64,000 bases of DNA from CATQHS01 sp963422655 (GCA_963422655.1 OY730440.1:992001-1056000), one strand, 5' to 3'. Shown: positions 1 to 8,411, counted from the stretch's first letter. The notes: generated by a model not told the origin, from the letters alone. Numbers and translations are program-made.

Positions 1-1
1 G

Positions 2-463
2 GCTCTGGGCGACATCGCCAATCCGGTCCAGCTCAAGCACGTGGCCAACCATGAGGCCCGAGTAGTGCGCCACAACCTGACCAACCCCGACGACCCGATC
101 TCCACCGACCATCGCTTCATCCCCCATGCCGTGTTCGGGATCCCCCCGATCGCCAGTGTCGGTCTCACCGAACGGGCCTGCCGGGACCGGGCTATCGAAT
201 ACGTGAGCCACGTCCAGCCCTACGGATCGGCTGCCTACGGCTGGGCCATGGAGGACACCACCAGCGTGGTCAAGGTGATCGGCCAGGCCCGAACCCGCCG
301 GCTCTTGGGCGTCCACATCATCGGCCCTCAAGCCTCGACGCTCATACAGCAGCTCGTCCAGGGCATGCACTTCAACCTGACTATCGACGAGATGGCCCGC
401 GGCCAGTACTACATCCATCCCGCTCTACCCGAGGTGGTGGAACAGGCCCTGCTCGAGCTCTGA
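2..463 (+). CDS. mtr: Mycothione reductase, C-terminal part (cut by window edge)
   Basis: The reading frame is open from base 2, so the start lies before the window. What is visible is the dimerisation domain of a class I pyridine nucleotide-disulfide oxidoreductase. The end HPALPEVVEQALLEL carries the His-Pro-x-x-x-Glu active-site pair that the partner subunit supplies. Close resemblance to mycothiol-disulfide reductase (LKHVANHEARVV, then the HPALPEV end) suggests NADPH-dependent reduction of oxidised mycothiol in the cytosol. The FAD and redox-active Cys domains are outside the window, so another member such as a dihydrolipoamide or mercuric reductase is not fully excluded. Confidence 0.8.
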   Translation, partial: ALGDIANPVQLKHVANHEARVVRHNLTNPDDPISTDHRFIPHAVFGIPPIASVGLTERACRDRAIEYVSHVQPYGSAAYGWAMEDTTSVVKVIGQARTRRLLGVHIIGPQASTLIQQLVQGMHFNLTIDEMARGQYYIHPALPEVVEQALLEL

Positions 464-530
464 TCGGCCCTGGACAGCCTCGGTGAGGTCCGGTCGGCTC
501 GACCTCGGTGTCCGGCCGTATGATCAACCC

Positions 531-1634
531 GTGACCAGCACCTTCGGAGCCCTGTTCCGGGTGACCACCTTCGGGGAATCCCATGGTGGCGGTGTGGGCG
601 CGGTCATCGACGGCTGCCCGCCCCGGCTCGCTCTGAGCGAAGCCGATCTCCAGACCGACCTGGACCGTCGACGCCCGGGCCAGAGCCGTCTGGTAACCCA
701 GCGCGACGAATCCGACACCGCCGAGATCCTCTCGGGCGTCTTCGGCGGCTACACCACCGGCACCCCGATCGCGGTGATGGTCCGTAACACCGACGCCGAT
801 ACCGGCGCCTACCAGCATCTGCGCGACGTTTACCGACCATCGCACGCCGATTTCACCTACGACGCCAAGTACGGGTTTCGCAACTGGGCCGGCGGAGGCC
901 GGGCCTCGGCCCGCGAGACCGTGGGGCGGGTGGCGGCAGGTGCGGTTGCCCGCAAGCTGTTGGCGGCTGCGTCCGGTGTGGAGGTGCTGGGCTGGGTCCG
1001 CTCGGTACACACCATCGATGCCGACGCCGACCCGGACGCGGTGAGCAGGGCCGAAGTGGAAGCCGGCCCCACCCGGTGTCCCGACCCCGCCGCCGCCGCC
1101 GCCATGACCACCGCCATCGAGCAGGCCCGCACCGACGGCGACTCACTGGGAGGCGTGGTGGAATGCGTGGCCAGGGGGATTCCGGCCGGACTGGGCGAGC
1201 CGGTATTCCACAAGCTGGAGGCAGAGCTGGCCGGGGCTCTGCTGTCGTTGCCGGCGGCCAAGGGGTTCGAGATCGGTAGCGGGTTCGCCGGGACCCGCCT
1301 CACCGGCCTAACCCACAACGACCCTTTCGAGGCCGGTGATGGCCGGGTCCGCACTGCCACCAACCGGTCGGGCGGGGTTCAGGGCGGCATCTCCAACGGT
1401 GCCGATATCTTGGTCCGGGTGGCGTTCAAGCCCACCGCCACCATTGCCAGCGAGCAGCAGACCGTCACCCGGACGGGCGACCCGACCACCCTGGCGGCCC
1501 GAGGCCGCCACGACCCCTGCGTGCTGCCCCGGGCCGTTCCTATGGTGGAGGCCATGACGCTGCTGGTGCTGGCCGATCACTGGCTCCGCCAGCACGTCGT
1601 CGACGTGTTGCCTCCCCTGCCCGAACGACCCTGA
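531..1634 (+). CDS. aroC: Chorismate synthase
   Basis: About 367 residues, a normal family length. It converts 5-enolpyruvylshikimate-3-phosphate to chorismate with reduced FMN, the last common step of aromatic amino acid synthesis. The start is the signature FGALFRVTTFGESHGGGVGA; later family motifs are RPSHADFTYDAKYG, GGRASARETVGRV and NRSGGVQGGISNG. I chose the GTG at 531 because it directly precedes the conserved N-terminus; the open frame extends upstream without conserved sequence. It follows the reductase gene by about 70 bases on the same strand. Confidence 0.97.
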   Translation: MTSTFGALFRVTTFGESHGGGVGAVIDGCPPRLALSEADLQTDLDRRRPGQSRLVTQRDESDTAEILSGVFGGYTTGTPIAVMVRNTDADTGAYQHLRDVYRPSHADFTYDAKYGFRNWAGGGRASARETVGRVAAGAVARKLLAAASGVEVLGWVRSVHTIDADADPDAVSRAEVEAGPTRCPDPAAAAAMTTAIEQARTDGDSLGGVVECVARGIPAGLGEPVFHKLEAELAGALLSLPAAKGFEIGSGFAGTRLTGLTHNDPFEAGDGRVRTATNRSGGVQGGISNGADILVRVAFKPTATIASEQQTVTRTGDPTTLAARGRHDPCVLPRAVPMVEAMTLLVLADHWLRQHVVDVLPPLPERP

Positions 1635-1706
1635 CCGAGCCATGATGCCAGACTGCCACCGCATCGGACCGGGATCCATGTCGGCCACCACTGCATCAAA
1701 GCGCTG

Positions 1707-2534
1707 ATGGGATCCGATCTCCACCACCGGCTGGTCGTCGCCACCGAAGCCTTGGCCGAACGCACCGGCCAGGAGTGCCACGACGTGGTGGCCGTGCTCG
1801 GTTCGGGCCTGGGCCATTACCCCGACACCCTCGATGACGCCGTCGCCGTTGCCTACCGTGACCTGCCCGGGTTCCCTATCCCGACCGCCATCGGTCACGC
1901 CGGTACCGCCTATTCGGTGCAGATGGGGCCGAACCGAGTGCTGTTGCTGTCGGGACGGGCCCACGCCTACGAGGGTCACTCCCCCGACGAGATCACCTTC
2001 GCGGTGCGAACCGCCGTTGCGGCCGGATGCCGGGCCGTGGTGCTCACCAACGCCGCCGGAGGCTGCGGCGACGGCGCCGCGCCCGGGGATCTGGTGGTGA
2101 TCACCGATCACGTCAACATGACCGGGACCAACCCGCTGCGAGGCACCAACGACGACCGGCTGGGACCCCGCTTCCCGGACATGACCGACGTCTACACTCC
2201 GGCCCTGCGAGCCCGAGCCCACGCCGCCGCGGCCCGGATCGGGATCACACTGACCGAAGGGGTCTATTTCTGGTGGCTGGGCCCATCGTTCGAGACCCCG
2301 GCCGAGGTGAGGCTGTCGGCGATGCTGGGGGCCTCGCTGGTGGGCATGTCGACGGTGCCCGAGGCCATCGCGGCCCGCCACATGGGCGCCGAAGTTCTCG
2401 GTATCTCCCTGTGCACCAACCTGGCCGCCGGGATCTCCGGGGACCGACTGTCGAGCGAAGAGGTCATACGCACCGGGGCGGCTGCAGCCGCCGACTTCGG
2501 CGCTCTGTTCGACGAACTGCTGCCTACGCTGTAG
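1707..2534 (+). CDS. Purine-nucleoside phosphorylase
   Basis: About 275 residues, matching the trimeric PNP family (punA/deoD2 type). It splits purine nucleosides with phosphate to base plus ribose-1-phosphate in purine salvage. Motifs seen: AVLGSGLGHYPD near residue 30 (phosphate-binding Ser), GRAHAYEGHS near 85, LTNAAGGCGDGAAPGDLV near 113, WWLGPSFETPAEVR near 190 and GMSTVPEAIAARH near 213, which together make up the base and ribose pocket. It reads with aroC and converges on gcvT, whose stop is 5 bases away, leaving almost no room for a terminator. Confidence 0.95.
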   Translation: MGSDLHHRLVVATEALAERTGQECHDVVAVLGSGLGHYPDTLDDAVAVAYRDLPGFPIPTAIGHAGTAYSVQMGPNRVLLLSGRAHAYEGHSPDEITFAVRTAVAAGCRAVVLTNAAGGCGDGAAPGDLVVITDHVNMTGTNPLRGTNDDRLGPRFPDMTDVYTPALRARAHAAAARIGITLTEGVYFWWLGPSFETPAEVRLSAMLGASLVGMSTVPEAIAARHMGAEVLGISLCTNLAAGISGDRLSSEEVIRTGAAAAADFGALFDELLPTL

Positions 2535-2539
2535 ATCGG

Positions 2540-3619
2540 CTACCGGTGGTGGAAGGGAGGATCGGTCACCACCGCGGCCAGTTCCCGGCCCCGCACGTCG
2601 ATCACCACCTCGTCCCCGGCCGTCACTTCCGGCACGATCAGGGCCAGAGCTATGCCTTGGCCCAGGGTGGGTGAGAAGTTGCCGCTGGTGACCGTGCCGA
2701 TGTCGGCACCGTCCCGGCGGACGTCACAACCCGGCCGGGGCGGGCGGCGCCCCTGAGCCACCAGCCCCCGCAGCACCCGGTGGGGGCCTCGCTCCCGTTC
2801 GGCCCAGGCTGGGGCCCGACCCCGGAAATCACCCTTGTCGAAACGTACCACCCACCCCAGACCGGCCTGCTGTGACGTGATGGAGGGCCCGAGCTCGTGG
2901 CCGTGCAACGGCAGCCCCGCCTCCAGGCGCAACGTGTCTCGGGCGCCGAGCCCGGCCGGAGTGATACCGGCATCGATCAGAGCCTGCCACAGGCCAGCAG
3001 CATGATCGACCGGCACCGCCATCTCCACCCCGTCCTCACCGGTGTAGCCGGTGCCGGCCACCAGTACGTCGATGTCACCTATGCGAGCAGCGGCCACCCG
3101 GAACCGTCCCACCCCAGCCGCTTCGGAGTCGAGCGATCTCAAGCGGTGTCGAGCGGCTGGACCCTGCACGGCGATAACGGCCCGGGTGTCGGTCACGTCG
3201 GTGACGTCGGTGACGGCGCCGACGCCGACGCGGGCCTGCAAGGCATCGAGGACTCGGTCGGTGTTCGACGCGTTGGGCATGATGTCGAAGCGTTCGGGTT
3301 CCACCCACCACACGATGATGTCGTCGATCACCGAGGCGTCATCGGGATCGAGCAGGTGGGTGTACTGGGCTCGGCCCGGCTCCACCCGTTCGAGGTCGTT
3401 GGTGAAGGCCCACTGCACCGCGGCCCGCGCCTCGGGGCCGGTCACCCGCACCGTGCCCAGATGCGACACATCGAAGGCGACGGCCCCGGACCGGCAGGCC
3501 AAGTGCTCGGCCAAGGTCCCGGCCTGGTAGTGCAGGGGCATCTCCCAGCCCCCGAAGGGAACCATCCTGGCCCCGGCCGCCACATGGGCGGCGTGTAGTG
3601 GCGAACGGCGGTCGCTCAC
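2540..3619 (-). CDS. gcvT: Glycine cleavage system T protein (aminomethyltransferase)
   Basis: 359 residues with a GTG start. It transfers the methylene group from the aminomethyl-lipoyl H protein to tetrahydrofolate, releasing ammonia. Visible: MVPFGGWEMPLHYQ at the N-terminus, AVAFDVSHLGTVRVTG near residue 47, GTGYTGEDGVEM near 190 (folate site region) and ARDTLRLEAGLPLHGHEL near 227. A GCV_T C-terminal barrel follows (GTVTSGNFSPTLGQGIALA). Its partner gcvH lies 2.3 kb upstream on the same strand; the decarboxylase gcvP is not in this window. Confidence 0.96.
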   Translation of the reverse strand: MSDRRSPLHAAHVAAGARMVPFGGWEMPLHYQAGTLAEHLACRSGAVAFDVSHLGTVRVTGPEARAAVQWAFTNDLERVEPGRAQYTHLLDPDDASVIDDIIVWWVEPERFDIMPNASNTDRVLDALQARVGVGAVTDVTDVTDTRAVIAVQGPAARHRLRSLDSEAAGVGRFRVAAARIGDIDVLVAGTGYTGEDGVEMAVPVDHAAGLWQALIDAGITPAGLGARDTLRLEAGLPLHGHELGPSITSQQAGLGWVVRFDKGDFRGRAPAWAERERGPHRVLRGLVAQGRRPPRPGCDVRRDGADIGTVTSGNFSPTLGQGIALALIVPEVTAGDEVVIDVRGRELAAVVTDPPFHHR

Positions 3620-3633
3620 GGGCTCGGGGGGTC

Positions 3634-4107
3634 TCAGTCCTCGCCCACCGCTCGGGGAAACTCGTCTGAGTCGGTCTCAGCGAAGAGGTCGACGATGGCG
3701 GCATCGACCTCCTTCTTCACGCCGCCCAACGGCAACACGTTGAGCACGCCTTGGCCGTTCTGAAGCAGATCGAAAAGATCCTCACCGGAGGAGACCACAA
3801 CCGACTTGGTCCCGCTGATGACCAGATTGGCAGTGGTGACATCCGTTTGCAGGTTGTCACGCAGGTACTTGAAGATCTTGCGAACCTGCTTCAGGTCTAT
3901 CCCACCGTCGAGCAGGCTCTTGATCACCTTCAGCTCCAACAGATCGCCGTAGCTGTACAGGCGGCGGCTGCCGCTGCCGGCGGCAGCCGCCAAGGAAGGC
4001 TTCATAAAGTCCTCACGGGCCCAATAATCGAGCTGTCGGTAAGTGACCCCGACGATCTCGGCAGTTCGTCGAGTGCTGAACTCGCGGGCCACATTGATGC
4101 TGTCCAT
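3634..4107 (-). CDS. MerR-family transcriptional regulator (Rv1830-like)
   Basis: 157 residues from the ATG at 4107, preceded at 6 bases by AGGGGA; a longer open frame exists but lacks a better site. The N-terminal MerR winged helix is clear: STRRTAEIVGVTYRQLDYWA, then SRRLYSYGDLLELKVIKSLL, followed by a helical dimerisation stretch. The C-terminus has no obvious metal-binding cysteines, so an effector cannot be named. Its position next to DUF151 and ftsR matches the order of Mycobacterium Rv1828-Rv1829-Rv1830, which supports orthology (inference). Confidence 0.88.
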   Translation of the reverse strand: MDSINVAREFSTRRTAEIVGVTYRQLDYWAREDFMKPSLAAAAGSGSRRLYSYGDLLELKVIKSLLDGGIDLKQVRKIFKYLRDNLQTDVTTANLVISGTKSVVVSSGEDLFDLLQNGQGVLNVLPLGGVKKEVDAAIVDLFAETDSDEFPRAVGED

Positions 4108-4264
4108 CAGGCATCCCCTATAGCTGGCGAACTTACTGACTACACAGCCGAAATTACGAGGCTGTGAGGTGTGGACAACTTTAAGGCGATGCCGGTCCGC
4201 GGGCAACCAGCAGGTCGTGCCTGCTCGAGAACCGAGCCGAGCCGGGCGGCCCGCAGCCGACCGA

Positions 4265-4759
4265 TCAGTCGGTGCCGAAGTCCTCGGGAGAGATCGAGTC
4301 GATGAACTCCTTGAACTGCTCGACCACCTCTTCGGCCCGTTCGTTGCTGTCGGGAACTCCTTCGGCGTAGCCCGCCTCGTCGATCACCGCTTCATCGGCG
4401 TAGATGGGTGTCCCGGTGCGGGCGGCCAAAGCGATGGCGTCGGACGGGCGGCTCGAAACCACGATCTTCTTACCGCCGCGCACCAGATGTAGCTCAGCGT
4501 AGAAGGTCCGGTCCCTCAACTCGGTGACGACGACCCGGTCGAGGGCGGTAGAAAGCTCCTCGAGTACTTGGCGTAGCAAGTCATGGGTCATGGGCCGCGG
4601 CGTGGGCTCCCCGCCCAGAGCCAAAGCGATGGCTGTCGCTTCAGGAACTCCGATGAAGATGGGCAGCAGCCGGGCCGTGTCCGAACGCTCCCGAAGCAAG
4701 ACGATGGGCGCATTGGAAGGCATCTCGACCCGGACCCCGAGCAACTCCATCTCCTGCAC
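4265..4759 (-). CDS. DUF151 bifunctional nuclease family protein
   Basis: 164 residues. The family fold is recognisable from MELLGVRVEMPSNAPIVLL, then LPIFIGVPEATAIALALGG, a PRPMTHDLL motif and the end block FYAELHLVRGGKKIVVSSRP followed by SDAIALAART. Family members are cytosolic and some have reported DNase/RNase activity; the biological role in actinobacteria is uncertain. The upstream GTG is taken as start, but the ATG at 4750 is equally possible because AGGAG touches it directly. It lies between two MerR genes in a conserved actinobacterial block (Rv1829 position). Confidence 0.9.
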   Translation of the reverse strand: MQEMELLGVRVEMPSNAPIVLLRERSDTARLLPIFIGVPEATAIALALGGEPTPRPMTHDLLRQVLEELSTALDRVVVTELRDRTFYAELHLVRGGKKIVVSSRPSDAIALAARTGTPIYADEAVIDEAGYAEGVPDSNERAEEVVEQFKEFIDSISPEDFGTD

Positions 4760-4839
4760 GACGACAGCTTAACTGTGACAACGGACAACGGGGACGGTGG
4801 CTGGATCCGACCGGACAGGTCGGTTCGAGCGGCTGGAGA

Positions 4840-5571
4840 TCAGCCGAGCCGGAGCCCGAGGATCCGGCGCAGCAGAGTCTGTCTCATGGTTTCGGCCAGA
4901 CTCACCAGCTCGGATAGTTCGACGCTGGCTTCGGTGATCTGGCCCCGAAGGACCCGGGGGACCAAGATCTGCTCGTACAGGCCGGCCTCACGCTCGGCTG
5001 CGACCTTGAACATGCGCAGGTGGCGGGGTTCGACCCCTCTCTCGGCGAAGGCGGCCGCGGCTCTCGCCAACTTCAGAGCCTCGTGATCGAAAATGGTGCC
5101 GTCCGCGGTGTCATACCCCTCGATCAGCCCGAATCGGACCAGTCCACGGATCAAACCGAGATCAGCGTTGGCCGCGACCGACAACTCGTTCGCCGTCAGA
5201 CTGACCGACCCTTCCACCAACTGAGAAGAATCCGATGGCGAAGATCCCGAGGCATCCGATGCAGCGCCGTCCTCTTGCGGTGCGGTAAGCACAGCCGGCT
5301 CCGCAGCCGGCCCAGGCTCCAAGGCCTGGAGCTTTTGCCTTATCATCTTCAGCGGCAACTGGTTGTCGCGCTGCTGGATGAGGATCCAGTCGAGACGCTC
5401 GATGTCGGGCTTGTAGAACTTACGGTACCCAGACGGAGTGCGCTCCGGTTCGATCAAACCCTGACTCTCCAAGAATCGGATCTTGGAAATCGTGACGTCG
5501 GGATGGTCCTCGCCGAGCAGCGAGACCACTTCACCGATCGAATAGTGGCCGTTGTCGTCCGGGTCGCTCAT
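4840..5571 (-). CDS. ftsR: MerR-family cell-division regulator FtsR
   Basis: 243 residues. The N-terminal MerR helix-turn-helix (HYSIGEVVSLLGEDHPDVTI, then SKIRFLESQGLIEPERTPSG and YRKFYKPDIERLDWILIQQR) matches the Rv1828/FtsR family, known in Corynebacterium and Mycobacterium as an activator of ftsZ. A low-complexity Pro/Ala/Ser linker (about residues 88-120) joins a C-terminal regulatory domain (LSVAANADLGLIRGLVRFGL). The ATG overlaps the stop of garA as ATGA, so translation of the two is probably coupled. Confidence 0.88.
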   Translation of the reverse strand: MSDPDDNGHYSIGEVVSLLGEDHPDVTISKIRFLESQGLIEPERTPSGYRKFYKPDIERLDWILIQQRDNQLPLKMIRQKLQALEPGPAAEPAVLTAPQEDGAASDASGSSPSDSSQLVEGSVSLTANELSVAANADLGLIRGLVRFGLIEGYDTADGTIFDHEALKLARAAAAFAERGVEPRHLRMFKVAAEREAGLYEQILVPRVLRGQITEASVELSELVSLAETMRQTLLRRILGLRLG

Positions 5572-5906
5572 TTATCGGCTGTCCCATGAAAGAACACGAG
5601 CTTGAACTTACCGATCTGCACCTCGTCGCCTTCGCTGAGCTCGGCTCGGTCGATGAGCTTCCGATTCAGGTAGCTGCCATTGAGAGAACCGATATCGCGA
5701 ATCCAGTATCGATTTCCCTCCCGGCTGATCTCGGCGTGAAGTCGGGACACGGTGATGTCATCGAGGAAGATGTCGCTGTGGGGGTGGCGGCCGACCGAGA
5801 CGAGATCTGTATCCAAGGCATAGCGAGCACCGGCCTTGGCGCCCTGGGTGACCACGAATAGCCCGTCGTGGGTACCGAACCCCGACCGGTCGACATGTGC
5901 GGCCAC
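5568..5906 (-). CDS. garA: FHA-domain signalling protein GarA
   Basis: 112 residues from a GTG at 5906 with GAGGG about 9 bases upstream, just after the gcvH stop. The forkhead-associated domain is complete: SVGRHPHSDIFLDDITVSRL, then HAEISREGN and DIGSLNGSYLNRK, with the phosphothreonine-binding Arg and Ser. GarA of mycobacteria binds and inhibits 2-oxoglutarate dehydrogenase and glutamate dehydrogenase depending on its own phosphorylation. The usual N-terminal TTTV-like phosphosite is not visible in the first 20 residues, so control by a Ser/Thr kinase may differ here. Confidence 0.87.
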   Translation of the reverse strand: MAAHVDRSGFGTHDGLFVVTQGAKAGARYALDTDLVSVGRHPHSDIFLDDITVSRLHAEISREGNRYWIRDIGSLNGSYLNRKLIDRAELSEGDEVQIGKFKLVFFHGTADK

Positions 5907-5911
5907 GACCG

Positions 5912-6292
5912 CTAACCCTCGATCAGGGATCGGTAAGCATCGGCGTCGAGCATGCCGTCGACCTGGCTCGGGTCGTCGGGCGTGATCACGCAGATCCAAC
6001 CTTCACCGTAAGGGTCCTCATTGAGCCGCTCGGGCGCGTCGACCAGATCGACGTTGACCTCGGCCACCACCCCCGACACCGGGGCGTAGAGGTCCGACAC
6101 CGACTTCGTCGACTCCACCTCCCCGAACGGCGTCCCCTGATCCAGGTGGGTCCCGACCTCGGGAAGATCGACGTACACAACGTCACCGAGGGCGTCCTGG
6201 GCATAGTCGGTGATGCCCACCCTCACCGCGGCCCCACTCGGCGAGGCCCATTCGTGATCGGAGGAATAGCGCAGGTTCTCGGGCACATTCAT
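5912..6292 (-). CDS. gcvH: Glycine cleavage system H protein
   Basis: 126 residues, the standard length. The lipoyl carrier protein shuttles the aminomethyl intermediate between the P, T and L proteins. The lipoylated lysine sits in GEVESTKSVSDLYAPVSG (about residue 63). N-terminus RYSSDHEWASPSG and the segment VGITDYAQDALGDVVYVDLP are classic. It is the first gene of the run gcvH-garA-ftsR-DUF151-merR-gcvT, which links glycine breakdown with 2-oxoglutarate/glutamate control. Confidence 0.97.
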   Translation of the reverse strand: MNVPENLRYSSDHEWASPSGAAVRVGITDYAQDALGDVVYVDLPEVGTHLDQGTPFGEVESTKSVSDLYAPVSGVVAEVNVDLVDAPERLNEDPYGEGWICVITPDDPSQVDGMLDADAYRSLIEG

Positions 6293-6346
6293 GACAGCAA
6301 CTTACATGATGGCAACCGTTCACCGCGAGCTATTCGAATCACGGGA

Positions 6347-6958
6347 TCAACCGGAGCGGGCCGTCCGACCGTCCCGGAGGGCTTCGAGGCCTTTTGGGAC
6401 GTACTGGACGGCGGAGAGATAGCTATAGACCAGCGACGGCACCGCGCATATCCACCCCGCCACCCGGAACCCACCGGCTCCGGCGATGGTGGAGGCACCG
6501 GCCAGCAGCAGCGGAAAGGAGAAGTAGAGGCCGAAGGTGGCGCACTTTCCCCACCAAGTGACCTCGATCCGCCGGGCCCCCAGAGCGCCGAGCACCAGCG
6601 CCGCCGCGGCTACCAGCCCTTCCCGCAGCCCCGCCACCATCACCAGCCACCAAGGCACCGAGCCGTCGATCCCGACGGCGACGACACCGACGATGAGCAC
6701 GACCCGATCGGTCACCGGGTCGATCAGCTTGCCCATCTCGCTGACGGCATCGAAGCGGCGGGCCCACCACCCGTCCGCCCAGTCGGTGGCACCCACCGCG
6801 CCCCACACCAGAGCCGCCCCCCACCGGTCGTGCTGGGAGAACAGCAGCCACAAGAACCACGGTATGCAGGCCAGCCGGGCCAGCGAGATCAGGTTGGGAA
6901 CAGTGAGGATCCTGTCCTCGAACAGGCCCGGGCGCCCGGAGCCCGGCTCGGCTTGCAT
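6347..6958 (-). CDS. CDP-alcohol phosphatidyltransferase (PgsA-like)
   Basis: 203 residues with several membrane segments. The catalytic motif DxxDG(x2)AR(x8)G(x3)D(x3)D is complete, beginning DWADGWWARRFDAVSEMG near residue 59 and ending LIDPVTD. It displaces CMP from CDP-diacylglycerol with an alcohol such as glycerol-3-phosphate to make a phospholipid head group at the inner membrane. The alcohol acceptor cannot be read from the sequence, so PG-phosphate synthase and a cardiolipin-type or inositol-type enzyme remain options. It is divergent from the HIT gene with only 24 bases between starts. Confidence 0.88.
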   Translation of the reverse strand: MQAEPGSGRPGLFEDRILTVPNLISLARLACIPWFLWLLFSQHDRWGAALVWGAVGATDWADGWWARRFDAVSEMGKLIDPVTDRVVLIVGVVAVGIDGSVPWWLVMVAGLREGLVAAAALVLGALGARRIEVTWWGKCATFGLYFSFPLLLAGASTIAGAGGFRVAGWICAVPSLVYSYLSAVQYVPKGLEALRDGRTARSG

Positions 6959-6982
6959 CGCCGATCAGCCTACGATCAGGTT

Positions 6983-7384
6983 GTGCCTTCCATCTTCACC
7001 CGAATAATCGACGGCGAGATCGAGGCCCGGCTGGTTCACAGCGACGACGTGTGTGTCGCCTTCCTCGACGTCCGGCCCCTCAACCGGGGTCACGTGCTGG
7101 TGGTGCCCCGAGCCGAGACGGATCACTGGATCGATCTCGACCCCGACACGGTCGGTCACCTCATCGGTGTCGCCCAACGGGTGGCCGCGGCCCAGCAGAA
7201 ACTGCTCTCCCCGGCCCGGGTGGGGCTGATGATCGCCGGCTTCGAGGTCGCCCACACCCATGTCCATGTGGTGCCGCTGGACGGGATGGAGCATCTCGAT
7301 TTCGCCCGAGCCGATCCCGATCCCGATCCCGACGATCTCGACTCGCTGGCCGATCTGCTCCGGGCCGAGCTGGGCTGGAGCTGA
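6983..7384 (+). CDS. HIT-family nucleotide hydrolase/transferase
   Basis: 133 residues from a GTG at 6983. The histidine triad HTHVHVVP (about residue 91) carries the catalytic His, and the N-terminal SIFTRIIDGEIEARLVHSDD with LNRGHVLVVPR is typical of bacterial Hint-like proteins acting on purine nucleotide phosphoramidates or mononucleotides. An Asp-Pro-rich stretch precedes the C-terminus. The last 32 bases of the gene, including its stop, are repeated 590 bases downstream as part of a segmental duplication. Confidence 0.92.
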   Translation: MPSIFTRIIDGEIEARLVHSDDVCVAFLDVRPLNRGHVLVVPRAETDHWIDLDPDTVGHLIGVAQRVAAAQQKLLSPARVGLMIAGFEVAHTHVHVVPLDGMEHLDFARADPDPDPDDLDSLADLLRAELGWS

Positions 7385-7459
7385 TCGGGCCGGGTCCGGT
7401 CCCGGATTTTGGCCCGGAAGATTTGGCTACGGCTGAGACATAGCATTAACCTCGGGACC

Positions 7460-7729
7460 ATGGACATAGCAGTGACCATCATCGGAGTGCTGCTCGCAGT
7501 TCTTCTCGCCGGCCTCGGGTACCTCATCGCCCGGATCGATACCCGGATCGACAATCTCTCCGTCCGGATCGACGGGCTTTCCGCCGACATCCGAGAACTC
7601 AGCAACCGGGTAGCCCGAATCGAAGGCCACCTTTTCGGTGTCTCCGCCCCACCGACTGCTGCTCCCACGACTCCGGCCCAGGACCCGGTCGCGTCACCAC
7701 CGGCTGCTGCCACCCCGGCCACTGCCTGA
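7460..7729 (+). CDS. Small membrane-anchored coiled-coil protein, copy 1
   Basis: About 89 residues from the ATG at 7460. One N-terminal hydrophobic helix (MDIAVTIIGVLLAVLLAGLG) is followed by a heptad/hendecad coiled coil (RIDTRIDNLSVRIDGLSADI) and a Pro/Ala/Thr tail ending PAAATPATA. I recognise no named family; the layout resembles short hemolysin-XhlA-like or apolipoprotein-like membrane coils. A paralogue lies 600 bases downstream. Function unknown; oligomerisation through the coil is likely. Confidence 0.65.
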   Translation: MDIAVTIIGVLLAVLLAGLGYLIARIDTRIDNLSVRIDGLSADIRELSNRVARIEGHLFGVSAPPTAAPTTPAQDPVASPPAAATPATA

Positions 7730-7737
7730 AACAGCAA

Positions 7738-7944
7738 GACCAAGTGCACTCCGCGGGGCGGTGGAAGCGTTCGATTTTGCTGTTGGTTTGGGGCCGGTAG
7801 GACGGGTTTGTTTGTGGGTGACGTTGGTGTCGTCGAGGGCTTGGCGCCAGTGCCGGACTCGTAGTAGGCGCCGTTGTCGGTGAGAACCCACTCAATGTTG
7901 ACGCCGCGGGTAGCGAACCAGCGGTGGGCTCGGTGCCAGAACCC
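7738..7944 (-). pseudogene. IS481-type DDE transposase fragment, frameshifted
   Basis: On the minus strand three frames give consecutive pieces of an integrase-core transposase: FWHRAHRWFATRGVNIEWV and VLTDNGAYYESG (containing a catalytic Asp), then WRQALDDTNVTHKQTRP, then YRPQTNSKIERFHRP with the conserved Glu of the DDE set. Two frameshifts separate the pieces and both ends are missing, with no terminal repeats visible. It sits exactly between the two copies of the duplicated small gene, so it probably marks how the duplication arose. Confidence 0.85.
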
Positions 7945-8066
7945 ATCTGCTCCGGGCCGAGCTGGGCTGGAGCTGACCCGGCCGGGTCCGGTCCCGGATT
8001 TTGGCCCGGTCGATTTGGCTACGGCTGAGACGGCTACGGCTGAGACATAGCATTAACCTCGGGACC

Positions 8067-8411
8067 ATGGACATAGCAGTGACCATCATCGGAGTGCTGC
8101 TCGCAATTCTTCTCGCCCGCCTCGGGTACCTCATCACCCGGATCGACGCCCGAATCGACAATCTCTCCGCCAAGATCGACGACGTGAACCACGGGCTCTC
8201 CGCCAAGATCGACGACGTGAACCATAGGCTCTCCGCCAAGATCGACGACTTAGACCATAGGCTCACTGCCGACATCCGAGAGCTCGGCAATCGGATGGCC
8301 CGAATCGAAGGTCACCTTCTTGGTGTTCCCGCCCAGCCAGTGGCTTCTACGACTCCGGCTCAGGACCCGGTTGCATCACCACCAGCAGCGGCTACCCCGG
8401 CCACTGCCTGA
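8067..8411 (+). CDS. Small membrane-anchored coiled-coil protein, copy 2
   Basis: About 114 residues from the ATG at 8067, a paralogue of the gene at 7460. The membrane helix (MDIAVTIIGVLLAILLARLG) and the Pro/Ala/Thr tail are nearly the same, but the coiled coil is extended by repeated 11-residue units (SAKIDDVNHGL, SAKIDDVNHRL, SAKIDDLDHRL). Hendecads of this kind form long right-handed coils. No family recognised. Length variation through unit gain or loss is likely. Confidence 0.65.
   Translation: MDIAVTIIGVLLAILLARLGYLITRIDARIDNLSAKIDDVNHGLSAKIDDVNHRLSAKIDDLDHRLTADIRELGNRMARIEGHLLGVPAQPVASTTPAQDPVASPPAAATPATA
8163..8261 (+). repeat. Three 33-bp tandem repeats encoding hendecads
   Basis: Units begin at 8163, 8196 and 8229, each opening CTCTCCGCCAAGATCGACGA. 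They encode the 11-residue coil units of the second small membrane protein. The copy at 7460 has no matching expansion, so these units were added after the duplication. Confidence 0.85.

Noticed and set aside
5897..6980. A long plus-strand frame running into the HIT gene
   Set aside because: It lies antisense to gcvH and pgsA, which have clear family motifs; only the HIT portion from 6983 is real.
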